This document shows, one piece after another, positions 1 to 8,891 of a stretch of 64,000 bases of DNA (the stretch's first letter is position 1; each line of letters starts with the position of its first letter). The stretch lies in contig NZ_BAABAQ010000015.1 in the NCBI RefSeq assembly GCF_039537505.1, forward strand, positions 124,001 through 188,000. Direction: 5' to 3'. The position numbers were made by a program, and so were the translations under genes. The notes under the pieces are model-generated. The model was not told where the DNA came from. It searched no databases and saw only the letters and a list, made by a program, of their open reading frames with translations. Source of the DNA: Streptosporangium oxazolinicum. Lineage in GTDB: Bacteria; Actinomycetota; Actinomycetes; Streptosporangiales; Streptosporangiaceae.

Positions 1-2270
1 ACGACCTCGACCTGTGCTGGCGCGTCAGGAACGCCGGATACCGCGTGCAGAACGTCACCCGGGCGATCGCCTGGCACGCCGAGGCCGCCACCCGGCGGCG
101 GCGCCGCATCACCGCCAGCGGGGACCACCCCCGCCGCCTGGACCGCCGCAACGCCCTCTTCGTCGTGATGGCGAACCTGCCCCTGCGCCAGCTGCTGTGG
201 GCGCTGGTGCGCAACGCGGTCGGGTCGCTCCTCCGCACGGTGCTGTTCCTCGTGGCCAAGCAACCCGCCAACGCGCTGGACGAGTTCCTCGCGTTCGGCT
301 CGGTATTCGGCCACCCCATCCGGATGATCAAGGCCCGGCGGGCGCGGGCCAAGGGCCGAGGGCAGGGGTACGCGGCGGTCAGCCGGCTCCTCACCCCGCC
401 GGGCGCCGGGTACCGGCGGCTCGTCGGCAGGGTCCAGAACTACCTGGCCGGGGGCGGGTTCGTGGAGTCCGAGGGACGCCACCACGCCATGGCCGCCTCG
501 CCGCACGCGCAGGAGGACGGCGAGGAGCTGCTCACCGACGCCGGGGTGACGCAGCGGGTCTTCGGCAACCCCGGCGTCCTGCTCTTCCTCGCGCTCGCCC
601 TGGTCACGCTGGTCGCCGAGCGCGCGGTGACCGGCGGCGCGAGGCTGGGCGGCGGCGCGCTCGTCCCGGTGATCGGCGGGGCCTCCGACCTGTGGGAGCT
701 CTATCGCGCGAGCTACCACCAGGTGGGCCTGGGCACCGACGCGTGGGTCCCGCCCTACGTGGCGGTGCTGGCCGTGCTCTCCACGGTGCTGTTCGGCAAG
801 ACGTGGCTCGCGGTGTCGCTGCTCCTGCTCGGCTGCGTGCCGCTGGCGGGGATCTCCGCGTACGCGGCCACCCGCTCGATGATCCCCGGCCGCTGGACCA
901 GGGTCTGGCTGGCCTCCTCGTACGCCCTCCTGCCGGTCGCCACCGGCGCGGTCGCCGCGGGGCGGCTCGGTACCGCGGTCGTCTTCGTGCTGCTGCCCGT
1001 CTACGCGGCGCTCGCCACCACCGTGCTCACCGGGGAGCGCCGCCGCGCCCGCCGCGCCGCCTGGGGGCTGGGACTCCTCCTGGCCGTCGGCACGGCCTTC
1101 GCCCCGCTGGTCTACCCGCTGACCGCGATCCTCGGCGCGCTGGCGGCGCTCGCCTTCCCGCGCAGGGGCGTCGCGGTCTCGATGCTCGTGGCGTTCGCCG
1201 TCCCGGTGGCCCTGCTGTTCCCCTGGCTGGCCCAGGTGGTCGCCGACCCCGGGCAGCTCCTGCTGGAGGCGGGGCTGCACCAGCCCGCGCTGGTCGACCC
1301 CGCGCTGCCCGCCGGGTCGCTGCTGCTGCTCAGCCCCGGCGGCCCCGGCATGCCGCCGCTCTGGGTGACCGGCGGCCTCCTCGCCGCCTGCCTGGCCGCG
1401 CTGCTGATGCGCCGCAACCGGATGGTCATCGCGGTCGGCTGGGGCGTCGCGCTCTTCGGCGTGCTGGTGGCGATCCTGGTCAGCAGGACCACCGTCACCT
1501 CGATCAACGGCGACGTCGAGGCCCCCGCCTGGCCGGGGGTGCCGCTGGCCTTCGCCGCCACCGGCATGCTCGTGGTGGCCGCGCTCACCGCCGACAGGGT
1601 CGTGGAGTTCCGGGCGGCGGGGGGACTTCGCAGGGTCGCCGCGTTCGGCGTCGTGCTGGTCGCGTTCTCCACACCGCTGCTCGCGGCGGGCATGTGGATC
1701 GCCAAGGGCGTGGACGGCCCGCTCCGCGGGACCGTACGCGACGTCGTGCCCGCCCTCGCCGCGGACAACTCCGCGGGCGGCGAGCGGACCCTGGTGCTGC
1801 GCGCCTCGCCGGGCGGCCTGCTCTTCACCGTGCTGCGCGGGCGCACCCCGGTGGTCGGCGAGGCCGACATCCCCGTCCCCGACGGTCCCAGGGAGCTGGT
1901 CCGCGTCGCCGCGGCCGGGCTGGTGTCCGGCAGGGGCGGTGACGACGCCCGGGTCCTCGCCGCCCACGGCGTACGGTTCGTCGTGGTCACCGCGCCCGTC
2001 GACCCGGAGATCAGCCACGCGCTCGACTCGCAGCCCTCGCTGGCGAGGATGAGCCTGTCGCGCTCGGTCGGCATCTGGCGGCTGACCCAGCCGATCGCCC
2101 TTCCCGCGACCCCGCCCGGCGACCCCTGGCACGGCCGCTGGCTCTGGGCCCAGGCCGTGCTGGTGCTGGTCGTCTCGGTCCTGGCCGCGCCGGGCTCGCG
2201 CACCGACCCCGACGAGACCGCCGTCCCCCAGGACCTGCCCGAACCCCGCAGAGAGCTGGCCGCCCGGTGA
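1..2270 (+). CDS. Glycosyltransferase family 2 / polytopic membrane protein, 3' part
   Basis: The frame is open from base 3 and the start lies outside the window, so this is the C-terminal ~755 residues. The first visible residues, DLDLCWRVRNAGYRV, match the ED-x-D-x-C-W-R region of GT2 enzymes, so the N-terminal GT-A domain is probably just upstream. The rest is a series of hydrophobic segments (bases ~540-1720), then a ~130-residue extracytoplasmic part and a final membrane segment near 2140-2190. Large GT2-membrane fusions of this kind occur in actinobacterial envelope glycan loci. The substrate cannot be read from sequence. The stop overlaps the next start by four bases (GTGA), indicating translational coupling. 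Confidence 0.8.
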   Translation, partial: DLDLCWRVRNAGYRVQNVTRAIAWHAEAATRRRRRITASGDHPRRLDRRNALFVVMANLPLRQLLWALVRNAVGSLLRTVLFLVAKQPANALDEFLAFGSVFGHPIRMIKARRARAKGRGQGYAAVSRLLTPPGAGYRRLVGRVQNYLAGGGFVESEGRHHAMAASPHAQEDGEELLTDAGVTQRVFGNPGVLLFLALALVTLVAERAVTGGARLGGGALVPVIGGASDLWELYRASYHQVGLGTDAWVPPYVAVLAVLSTVLFGKTWLAVSLLLLGCVPLAGISAYAATRSMIPGRWTRVWLASSYALLPVATGAVAAGRLGTAVVFVLLPVYAALATTVLTGERRRARRAAWGLGLLLAVGTAFAPLVYPLTAILGALAALAFPRRGVAVSMLVAFAVPVALLFPWLAQVVADPGQLLLEAGLHQPALVDPALPAGSLLLLSPGGPGMPPLWVTGGLLAACLAALLMRRNRMVIAVGWGVALFGVLVAILVSRTTVTSINGDVEAPAWPGVPLAFAATGMLVVAALTADRVVEFRAAGGLRRVAAFGVVLVAFSTPLLAAGMWIAKGVDGPLRGTVRDVVPALAADNSAGGERTLVLRASPGGLLFTVLRGRTPVVGEADIPVPDGPRELVRVAAAGLVSGRGGDDARVLAAHGVRFVVVTAPVDPEISHALDSQPSLARMSLSRSVGIWRLTQPIALPATPPGDPWHGRWLWAQAVLVLVVSVLAAPGSRTDPDETAVPQDLPEPRRELAAR

Positions 2271-3682
2271 AATCCCTGATCGAGAACCGGTTCAGCCTGC
2301 TGGTGCTGGTCCTGGTGGCCCTGCTCGCCCTGTACGGGGTCGCCTACGCCACCCAGCCGCAGTCCGTCGCCACCCCCGCGCCGGGGTTCGAGAAGGTGCC
2401 CGTCGCCTCGGTGACGGCCGTCTGCCCGGCGCCCGGTGACACCTCCGTCGGCGTGGTCACCCCGCCCGGCAGCCGGGAGCCGGGCTCCGCGACGCTCGTC
2501 ACCGGAGACAGGACCCTCGCCACCGTGGACGTCCCCGGCCGTCTCTGGCACGACGAGGTGCCGGCCTCGTCGCCGCCCCTCGTCGTCACGGCCACCGGGA
2601 GCATGGCCGCCGGTCTGGAGGTGGCGCAGACCCGCAGGGAGACGTCGGGCGACCAGCGGGGACTGGCCGGGGCGCGCTGCACCGAGCCGGTGGCGAGCAC
2701 CTGGCTGATCGGGCCGGGACCGGCCGCGGCGGACGTCACGCTGTACCTGACCAACGCCGATCCCGCCCCGGCCATCGCGGAGATCATGGTCTACACGGGC
2801 GAGGGCCCGGTGTTCGACGACACCGGCGGCGTGTTCACCCTCAAGCCGGGACAGAGCCGCTCGATCAAGGTCCTGGATCTCGCGCCCTCGGCACTTGTCC
2901 TGGCGGTCCAGGTCCGTACCAGCTCGGGACGGGTCACCACCGCGGCACGGGCGATCATGAACGACGGGCGCGGCGTGGACTGGTTGCCGGTCTCCGCCGC
3001 CCCCGCGACCCGCGTCGTCGTGCCGGGCATCCCCGGCGGCGGCGGGAAGCGCGAGCTGCTCGTCGCCTCCGCCGAGGAGTTCGACACGCTGGTGGAGATC
3101 AAGGCGCTCACCCCCGACGGGGCGTACGCGCTCCAGGGCAGCGAGCTCATCGAGGTGCCCGGGGGTTCCGTCGCCACCCTCGACCTGTCCACCGGGATCG
3201 GCGGCCAGCCGTCCGCGCTGGTGCTCACCTCGGACACCCCGATCGTCGCCGGGCTCGTCGCCACCGGCACCGGTTCGAAGACCGATGTGGCCTTCACCGC
3301 GGGGGCGGTCCCCGTCGACCTGGGCAGCGTCGTCGCCGACAACCGCGCGGGCGGCGAGGTGGCCTCCCGGCTGCTGCTGACCGCGCCGGACGCGGCGGGT
3401 ACGGTGAGCGTTCAGGTGGTCCCGCGCGAGGGCGAGCCGCGCGAGCCGTTCCAGGTGGAGATCGCCGCCTCGCGGACCAAGCAGGTCACGCTCAAGAAGG
3501 TGGACGGGCCCTTCGCGGTGGTCGTGCAACCGCTGCCCGGCTCGGGGCCGGTCTACGGCGGGCGCGTCATGGACGAGCGGCTCAAGGGCGGGCAGGCGCT
3601 GACCGTGCAGCCGCTCGCCCCCGCCCGCATGTGGGCCCTGGTCCCGCCGATCGCCGAGTCCGTCGCGACCGTCCTGCCCTGA
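2267..3682 (+). CDS. DUF5719 family membrane-anchored protein
   Basis: 471 residues from a GTG that overlaps the upstream stop. Residues ~10-28 are a single hydrophobic N-terminal segment, either an uncleaved anchor or a signal peptide. The remainder is a soluble beta-rich extracytoplasmic region with short repeated Val/Thr/Gly-rich stretches. The pairing of a large GT2 membrane protein with a DUF5719 protein is common in actinobacteria and suggests a shared cell-envelope function. No catalytic motif is visible. The family call is from recall of sequence style and context. Confidence 0.65.
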   Translation: MKSLIENRFSLLVLVLVALLALYGVAYATQPQSVATPAPGFEKVPVASVTAVCPAPGDTSVGVVTPPGSREPGSATLVTGDRTLATVDVPGRLWHDEVPASSPPLVVTATGSMAAGLEVAQTRRETSGDQRGLAGARCTEPVASTWLIGPGPAAADVTLYLTNADPAPAIAEIMVYTGEGPVFDDTGGVFTLKPGQSRSIKVLDLAPSALVLAVQVRTSSGRVTTAARAIMNDGRGVDWLPVSAAPATRVVVPGIPGGGGKRELLVASAEEFDTLVEIKALTPDGAYALQGSELIEVPGGSVATLDLSTGIGGQPSALVLTSDTPIVAGLVATGTGSKTDVAFTAGAVPVDLGSVVADNRAGGEVASRLLLTAPDAAGTVSVQVVPREGEPREPFQVEIAASRTKQVTLKKVDGPFAVVVQPLPGSGPVYGGRVMDERLKGGQALTVQPLAPARMWALVPPIAESVATVLP

Positions 3683-3859
3683 CCCGTTCCGCCGTTGATC
3701 GTTGTGCTCCGGGAGGTGGCGGGACCGTCACGGTCGCCTTGGGCCTTGGGGCCCGGCGGGCCGGACGCGGCCTCGGGAGGCGGCGGGAGCGGGTCTTGGG
3801 AGGCGCGGGGCGGGTCTTGAGAGGCGGGGGGGCGGGCCTTGGGAGGCGGCCGGGGCGGG
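3683..3859. repeat. Convergent intergenic with hairpin and G-rich repeats
   Basis: Between two convergent genes. A short hairpin (GACCG-TCA-CGGTC, 3723-3735) is followed by three imperfect ~21-base G-rich copies containing GGGTCTTGGGAGGCG-like sequence (about 3794-3860). It is probably a bidirectional termination zone. No gene is seen. Confidence 0.4.
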
Positions 3860-4315
3860 TCAGTCGTGGTCGTCGAAGCCGGGGTCGACCGACTCGGGGG
3901 AGAGCCCGAACAGGCCCGCGACCTGCTCGACCACCGCCTCGTGCACCATCGCGCCCAGGTGGTCGCGGTCGCGGGCCCTGCTCTCCAGGGGGCGACGGTA
4001 GATGATCACGACGGCCGGGCGGGTCCCCGCGGCGGGCTCCGCCCGCCCGAACGGGATGGGCTCGCCGGTGAGCGGCCCGGGGCCGTCGCCCAGCTCGCTG
4101 ACCGGCGGGACCTCCTCGACCGCGAACTCCACGGCGGACAACTGCTTGGCCCACCGGGGCTTGAGCCGGTCGACGGCGTCCAGGACGAGATCGTCGAAGC
4201 GCTCGCTGCGGGCCTTGGCGATCGGCACGTGTGAGGGCGCCAGCGGGCCGCGCAGGCCGCGACCGTGTCTGTCGCGCCTGCGGGGAGGACGGGGTCTGCC
4301 GGGTGCCGGGCTCAC
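3860..4315 (-). CDS. Zincin-like metallopeptidase family protein, HExxH degenerate
   Basis: 151 residues. The basic N-terminus (RDRHGRGLRGPL) and the core RSERFDDLVLDAVDRL are typical of the actinobacterial metallopeptidase family next to DUF3499 and manB (Rv3259-like position). In the family the zinc site is HExxH in the last third. Here the matching segment reads VHEAVVEQVAGL: the first His and the Glu are present but the second His is Val. The protein may not bind zinc normally. It is convergent with the DUF5719 gene. Confidence 0.65.
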   Translation of the reverse strand: MSPAPGRPRPPRRRDRHGRGLRGPLAPSHVPIAKARSERFDDLVLDAVDRLKPRWAKQLSAVEFAVEEVPPVSELGDGPGPLTGEPIPFGRAEPAAGTRPAVVIIYRRPLESRARDRDHLGAMVHEAVVEQVAGLFGLSPESVDPGFDDHD

Positions 4316-4775
4316 GGCCCCAGCTTAGACGGGACCCGGACGAGGGCGGGAGGGCCGTGACCGTGGCGCGGGCGGGCGGGGCGGGCGGGAGGTGCGGCGA
4401 CGGGTTGTGCGAGTGCGGGGAAGCGTGCGTGCGGAAGGGGTTGCACGGGAGGGGCCGGACGGGACGGGATGTGTGGGGGAGCCGGACGGGACGGGGCGTG
4501 CGGGAGGAGCTGGACGGGAGGGAGCGTGCGGGAGGGGCCGGACGGGAGGGAGCGTGCGGGAGGGACCGGACGGGAGGGACGGGGTGTGCGGGAGGGGGGC
4601 CATGGCGGGTGCGTGGGTGCGCGGGCTCGGGGAGGTGTGGAGGGGAGGCGTGCGGACAGGGTGGTAAGCCGTACAGGCGGGTGGAAGCCGGGACACGTGT
4701 CCGAATTGTGGCGACACGCTCGTTAAGAGCGCTCAGATAGTGGCGCCCCGGACGCTTACCGGATACGGTCCCACC
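4316..4775. repeat. Intergenic with five 28-base tandem repeats
   Basis: About 460 bases without a convincing gene, between divergent genes. Bases 4442-4581 hold five imperfect 28-base units beginning GTGCGGGAGG and containing CCGGACGGGA. The last three (4498, 4526, 4554) are nearly identical. The remainder (4582-4775) becomes less GC-rich near 4690-4740 and must carry the promoter of the DUF3499 gene. I could not assign -35/-10 boxes with confidence. Confidence 0.6.
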
Positions 4776-5144
4776 GTGAGCCCCGTCCGCCGCTGTTCCC
4801 GCACCGCGTGCAGTCAGCCTGCCGTTTTCACGCTCACGTACGTCTACGCCGATTCGACCGCTGTTCTCGGACCCTTGGCGACGTACGCCGAGCCGCACTG
4901 TTACGACCTGTGTGCCGAGCACGCCGAGCGGCTCACCGCCCCCCGAGGCTGGGAGGTGGTCCGCCTGCCGACCGATGGCGCACCGCCGAGCACGGACGAC
5001 CTGGAGGCCCTCGCCAACGCGGTCCGCGAGGCGGCCAGGCCCGCGCCGAGCGGCGGCACCGAGCCGGTCGGCCAGGGCGTCGAGGTCGGCCGCCGAGGTC
5101 ATCTGCGAGTGCTCCGCTCCGCTCAGCCCCAGCGCGACCGCTGA
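4776..5144 (+). CDS. DUF3499 family protein
   Basis: 122 residues from GTG 4776 (MSPVRRCSRTAC). Two further in-frame codons upstream are possible, but family members begin at this SPVRRCSRTAC sequence. Conserved Cys residues in CSRTAC and HCYDLCAEHAERL look like a small zinc-binding module. The body TYVYADSTAVLGPLA is highly characteristic. Function unknown. It lies directly upstream of the phosphomannomutase gene, as in other actinobacteria. Confidence 0.8.
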   Translation: MSPVRRCSRTACSQPAVFTLTYVYADSTAVLGPLATYAEPHCYDLCAEHAERLTAPRGWEVVRLPTDGAPPSTDDLEALANAVREAARPAPSGGTEPVGQGVEVGRRGHLRVLRSAQPQRDR

Positions 5145-5192
5145 CCCTACTAGGCTGGGGGTCACGAACACGACGCAAAGGGTGGAGCTGGA

Positions 5193-6548
5193 GTGGGCGA
5201 CCTCGCCAAGATCTTCAAGGCGTACGACGTCCGTGGCGTCGTGCCGGACGAGCTCGACGAGGAGACCGCCGAGGCGATCGGCGCGGCCTTCGCGGAGGTG
5301 ACCGGGGCCGAGACCGCCGTCGTGGCACACGACATGCGCGAGTCGTCGGTGCCCCTGGCCGAGGCCTTCACCCGGGGGGCGACCTCGCGGGGGGCCGACG
5401 TGATCAACGCGGGCCTGGGCTCCACCGACCTGCTCTACTACGCGAGCGGCAGCCTCGGTCTTCCCGGGGTGATGTTCACCGCCAGCCACAATCCGGCCCG
5501 CTACAACGGCATGAAGATGTGCAGGGCGGGCGCCGTGCCGATCGGCGGCGCCACCGGGCTCGTCGAGATCCGCGACCGGGCCGCCGCGATCCTGGCCTCG
5601 GGCACCCTCGGCGGGGAGGGGGGCGGGAGCGTCTCCGAGCGCGATCTGCTGCGCGGCTACGCCGACCACCTGCGCACCCTGGTCGACCTGTCCGGCATCC
5701 GGCCGCTGCGGGTCGTGGTCGACGCGGGCAACGGGATGGGCGGGCACACGGTCCCCACGGTGTTCGAGGGCCTGCCCGTCGAGCTGACCGCCCTCTACTT
5801 CGAGCTCGACGGCACCTTCCCCAACCACGAGGCCAACCCCATCGAGCCCGACAACCTGCGCGACCTGCAGAAGGCCGTGCTCGACGTGGGCGCCGACATC
5901 GGGCTCGCCTTCGACGGCGACGCCGACCGCTGCTGGGTCGTCGACGAGCGCGGCGAGTCCGTCTCCCCGTCGACGATCACCGCGCTGGTCGCGGTCCGCG
6001 AGCTGGGCAGGCACCCCGGGGCCGCGATCATCCACAACCTGATCACCTCCAGGGGCGTCCCGGAGATCGTCGCCGAACACGGCGGCCGGCCGATCCGCAC
6101 CCGCGTGGGCCACTCGTTCATCAAGGCCGAGATGGCCGAGACCGGCGCCGTCTTCGGCGGCGAGCACTCCGCCCACTACTACTTCAAGGACTTCTGGTTC
6201 GCCGACTCCGGCATGCTAGCCGCGTTGCACGTGCTGGCCGCGCTGGGCGAGCAGGAGAGGCCGCTCTCGGACATCCTCACCGAATACACTCGCTACGCGG
6301 CCTCAGGGGAGATCAACAGCACGGTCGCCGACCAGGGCGCGGCGACGGAGCGGGTCCGGGAGATCTTCGCCGCCCGTGACGGCGTCACCTTCGACGAGCT
6401 GGACGGCCTGACCGTCTCCGGCCCCGGATGGTGGTTCAACCTTCGTCCGTCCAACACAGAGCCGCTGCTCAGGCTGAACGCCGAGGCGGCCGACGAGATT
6501 CAGATGGCAGCGATCAGGGACGAGGTCCTTGCTGTCGTGAGGAGCTGA
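5193..6548 (+). CDS. manB: Phosphomannomutase/phosphoglucomutase
   Basis: 451 residues from GTG 5193. Converts mannose-6-P to mannose-1-P, and possibly glucose-6-P to glucose-1-P, for GDP-mannose and cell-envelope glycan synthesis. The active-site phosphoserine loop TASHNP is at residues 96-101 (Ser98). The Mg-binding loop DGDADR is near residue 241. The C-terminal phosphate-binding region RPSNTEPLLRL is also intact. Length matches the alpha-D-phosphohexomutase family. First gene of a tight operon with Trm112 and the SIS protein. Confidence 0.93.
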   Translation: MGDLAKIFKAYDVRGVVPDELDEETAEAIGAAFAEVTGAETAVVAHDMRESSVPLAEAFTRGATSRGADVINAGLGSTDLLYYASGSLGLPGVMFTASHNPARYNGMKMCRAGAVPIGGATGLVEIRDRAAAILASGTLGGEGGGSVSERDLLRGYADHLRTLVDLSGIRPLRVVVDAGNGMGGHTVPTVFEGLPVELTALYFELDGTFPNHEANPIEPDNLRDLQKAVLDVGADIGLAFDGDADRCWVVDERGESVSPSTITALVAVRELGRHPGAAIIHNLITSRGVPEIVAEHGGRPIRTRVGHSFIKAEMAETGAVFGGEHSAHYYFKDFWFADSGMLAALHVLAALGEQERPLSDILTEYTRYAASGEINSTVADQGAATERVREIFAARDGVTFDELDGLTVSGPGWWFNLRPSNTEPLLRLNAEAADEIQMAAIRDEVLAVVRS

Positions 6549-6552
6549 ACGA

Positions 6553-6726
6553 GTGAAGATCGACGACTGGCTGCTGGAGATCCTGGCCTGTCCCAACTGC
6601 AAGTCCCCCCTGCGAGCCGAGCCCGAGGTGGACGAGCTGTCCTGTACCTCCGCCTCGTGCGGCCTGGTCTACCCGGTCCGGGACGACATACCGGTCCTGC
6701 TGGTCGACGAGGCCCGGAAGTCGTGA
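6553..6726 (+). CDS. Trm112 family zinc-ribbon protein
   Basis: 57 residues from GTG 6553, four bases after the manB stop. Starts VKIDDWLLEILACPNC. Cysteines 13, 16, 31 and 36 form a small zinc ribbon, and the C-terminal YPVRDDIPVLL is the family hallmark. Trm112 proteins activate methyltransferases in eukaryotes. Bacterial stand-alone members are often found in sugar-nucleotide or manB operons without a proven role. The stop overlaps the next GTG start (GTGA). Confidence 0.85.
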   Translation: MKIDDWLLEILACPNCKSPLRAEPEVDELSCTSASCGLVYPVRDDIPVLLVDEARKS

Positions 6727-7829
6727 ACTGGGAGCCCGATCGGCTCGATGACCAGAAACAGCCGGCCGAGGGTGATCCGGCGGGCATGCTGCGGGCGGTG
6801 GCCGAGTCGGCCGCGCAGGTCCGCACCTCCCGCAGGGCCGCCCTGGAGTCGGGTCTGTCCTCACTCGCCGGGTACGGCCGGCCCCGGGCGATCGTGGTCG
6901 CGGGCATGGGCGGTTCGGGCGTCGCCGGTGACATCCTCAACGTGGTGTGCGGCCACGGCGCCCCGCTGCCGATCGTGACCGTCAGGTCCCACCGGCTGCC
7001 CGGCTGGATCGGCGCGACTGACCTGGTGATCGCGGTGTCGCGCTCGGGCGGGACCGAGGAGACGCTCGCGGTGGCCGCCGAGGCCGTACGCCGGGGCTGC
7101 CGCCTGCTCGCCGTCGGCGGGCCCGACTCGCCGCTCCACGCGATCGCCAGGCAGGCGGGAGCGCCGTTCGTGCCGGTCACGGGCGGTGGGCAGGCGCGCG
7201 ACGCGGTGTGGGCGCTGTCGGTCCCGCTGGTCGTCGCCGCCGCCGAGCTCGGCCTGATCGAGATCGGCGAGGGGGTGTTCGAGGAGGTGGCCAAGCGCCT
7301 GGAGGACCTCGCCCACCGCTGCCGCCCGGCGAGCGAGTCATTCATCAACCCGGGCAAGACACTCGCCATGGAGCTCGCCGAGACCGTGCCGATGATCTGG
7401 GGATCCTCCCCGCTGGCGGCCGTCGCGGCCCGCCGGTGGGCCGGTCGGCTCAATACCGGCGGCAGGTATCCGGCGATGTGGGGAGAGCTTCCCGAGGCCG
7501 GTTACGACCAGGTGGCCACCCTCGACGGCCCGCTCGCCCAGCGCGACATCTTCGCCGACGAGAGCGGCAGATCGCTCCGGCTGTTCGTCCTGCGGGACGT
7601 GGAGGAGCACCCCCGGGTCACCCGGCAGCGGGAGGTGTCGGTGCGGCTGGCGGAGGATCGCGGCGTTCCGGTCACGCAGATCACCGCGGAGGGCACGCAC
7701 CCGCTGGAGCGGCTCGCCACGTTGATCGCGCTCGGGGATTTCGCGAGTACGTACCTCGCCCTCGGGTACGGGATCGACCCGGCCACCGGGTCGGCGATCA
7801 CAGAACTCAGGGCAAGGGTTTCGCAATAG
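6723..7829 (+). CDS. SIS-domain phosphosugar isomerase-like protein (phosphomannose isomerase type)
   Basis: 368 residues from GTG 6723, overlapping the Trm112 stop; an upstream in-frame start would run into trm112. Two SIS folds are visible. The first has the AGMGGSGVAGDIL phosphosugar loop and SRSGGTEETL. The second contains MELAETVPMIWGSSP. This resembles bifunctional phosphoglucose/phosphomannose isomerases and the Rv3256c-type protein next to manB. It probably interconverts Fru-6-P and Man-6-P to feed ManB. Substrate specificity is inferred from context. Confidence 0.75.
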   Translation: MNWEPDRLDDQKQPAEGDPAGMLRAVAESAAQVRTSRRAALESGLSSLAGYGRPRAIVVAGMGGSGVAGDILNVVCGHGAPLPIVTVRSHRLPGWIGATDLVIAVSRSGGTEETLAVAAEAVRRGCRLLAVGGPDSPLHAIARQAGAPFVPVTGGGQARDAVWALSVPLVVAAAELGLIEIGEGVFEEVAKRLEDLAHRCRPASESFINPGKTLAMELAETVPMIWGSSPLAAVAARRWAGRLNTGGRYPAMWGELPEAGYDQVATLDGPLAQRDIFADESGRSLRLFVLRDVEEHPRVTRQREVSVRLAEDRGVPVTQITAEGTHPLERLATLIALGDFASTYLALGYGIDPATGSAITELRARVSQ

Positions 7830-7876
7830 GATCCTTGTCGCGTCTTTCCTGATTAACGAGCTGAGCGGAGGCTGCC

Positions 7877-8806
7877 GTGAGCGCGGGCGGCGGTACTAGG
7901 GCAATCATCGCGGCGTTGGCGGCCAACCTGGCGATCGCCGTGGCCAAATTCGTGGCGTTTCTCTTCACGGGTTCGTCATCGATGATCGCCGAGTCGGTCC
8001 ACTCGGTGGCCGACTCGGGCAACCAGGCGCTGCTGCTCCTGGGCGGCAAGCGCGCGCAGCGGGCGCGCACGCCACAGCACCCCTTCGGATACGGCAGGGA
8101 GCGCTACTTCTACGCGTTCGTGGTGGCGGTGGTGCTGTTCACCATCGGCGCGGTGTTCTCGCTCTACGAGGGCATCCACAAGCTCTCCGCCCACGAGCCG
8201 CTGGAGTCCCCCCAGTGGGCCTTCGGCGTGCTGATCTTCGCGATCGTCGCCGAGTCGTTCTCGTTCAGGACGGCGATCATCGAGTCCAACCACGTCCGGG
8301 GCGACCAGTCGTGGGTGCAGTTCATCCGCCGCTCCAAGTCGCCCGAGCTGCCGGTCATCGTGCTGGAGGACCTGGGCGCGCTGCTCGGCCTGATCTTCGC
8401 GCTCTTCGGCGTGACCATGGCCGTGGTGACCGGCGACCCCGTCTGGGACGGGATCGGCACCATCATGATCGGTGTCCTGCTCGGGGTGATCGCGATCGTC
8501 CTGGCGATCGAGACCAAGTCGCTGCTGATCGGCGAGGGCGCGGGGCCCGAGGTCGAGACCCGCATCGCGGACGCCCTGGAGAGCGCGCCCGAGGTGACCC
8601 GGGTCATCCACATGCGCACGCTCCACCTGGGCCCCGAGGAGATCCTGGTCGCCGCCAAGATCGCGGTGGACCACGACGACACGGCCGCCGACGTGGCCCG
8701 GGGCATCGACGAGGCCGAGCAGCGGATCCGCGCGGCCGTCCCCGAGGCCCGCGTCATCTACCTGGAGCCCGACCTCGACAGGGCCGGTGTCAGCGGCTCC
8801 GTCTGA
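7877..8806 (+). CDS. Cation diffusion facilitator family transporter (ZnT9/SLC30A9-like branch)
   Basis: 309 residues from GTG 7877, with GAGCGGAGG upstream. About six membrane helices precede a C-terminal cytoplasmic domain (~residues 215-300). The TM2 signature HSVAD (His42, Asp46) is typical of CDF proteins. In TM5 the usual HxxxD is replaced by EDLGALLG, as in the SLC30A9-like branch. FRTAIIESNHVRG and KSPELPVIVLED are also branch hallmarks. Likely a divalent metal/proton antiporter; the metal is unknown. Confidence 0.8.
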   Translation: MSAGGGTRAIIAALAANLAIAVAKFVAFLFTGSSSMIAESVHSVADSGNQALLLLGGKRAQRARTPQHPFGYGRERYFYAFVVAVVLFTIGAVFSLYEGIHKLSAHEPLESPQWAFGVLIFAIVAESFSFRTAIIESNHVRGDQSWVQFIRRSKSPELPVIVLEDLGALLGLIFALFGVTMAVVTGDPVWDGIGTIMIGVLLGVIAIVLAIETKSLLIGEGAGPEVETRIADALESAPEVTRVIHMRTLHLGPEEILVAAKIAVDHDDTAADVARGIDEAEQRIRAAVPEARVIYLEPDLDRAGVSGSV

Positions 8807-8831
8807 CCTCGGGGACCGCACGTTCGGAGGG

Positions 8832-8868
8832 ACGGGGACCCCGGCGCACCCGCCGCCGGGGTCCCCGT
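8832..8868. terminator. Bidirectional hairpin terminator
   Basis: Perfect 15-base-pair stem (ACGGGGACCCCGGCG with its complement) and a 7-base loop, between convergent genes. No T-tract. Confidence 0.7.
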
Positions 8869-8891
8869 GCCCTTCGGTCGTGCGGGACGAC

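Noticed and set aside
4442..4581. CRISPR-like regular repeat array
   Set aside because: Units are contiguous tandem copies without unique spacers, and no cas genes are present.
3582..6176. Very long minus-strand frames spanning DUF3499 and manB
   Set aside because: Composition is typical of antisense high-GC shadows (Arg/Gly/Ala-rich, no domain) opposite well-supported genes.
6657..6722. Longer N-terminus of the SIS-domain protein
   Set aside because: It would overlap most of the trm112 C-terminal coding region, and the GTGA overlap at 6723 gives a normal coupled start.
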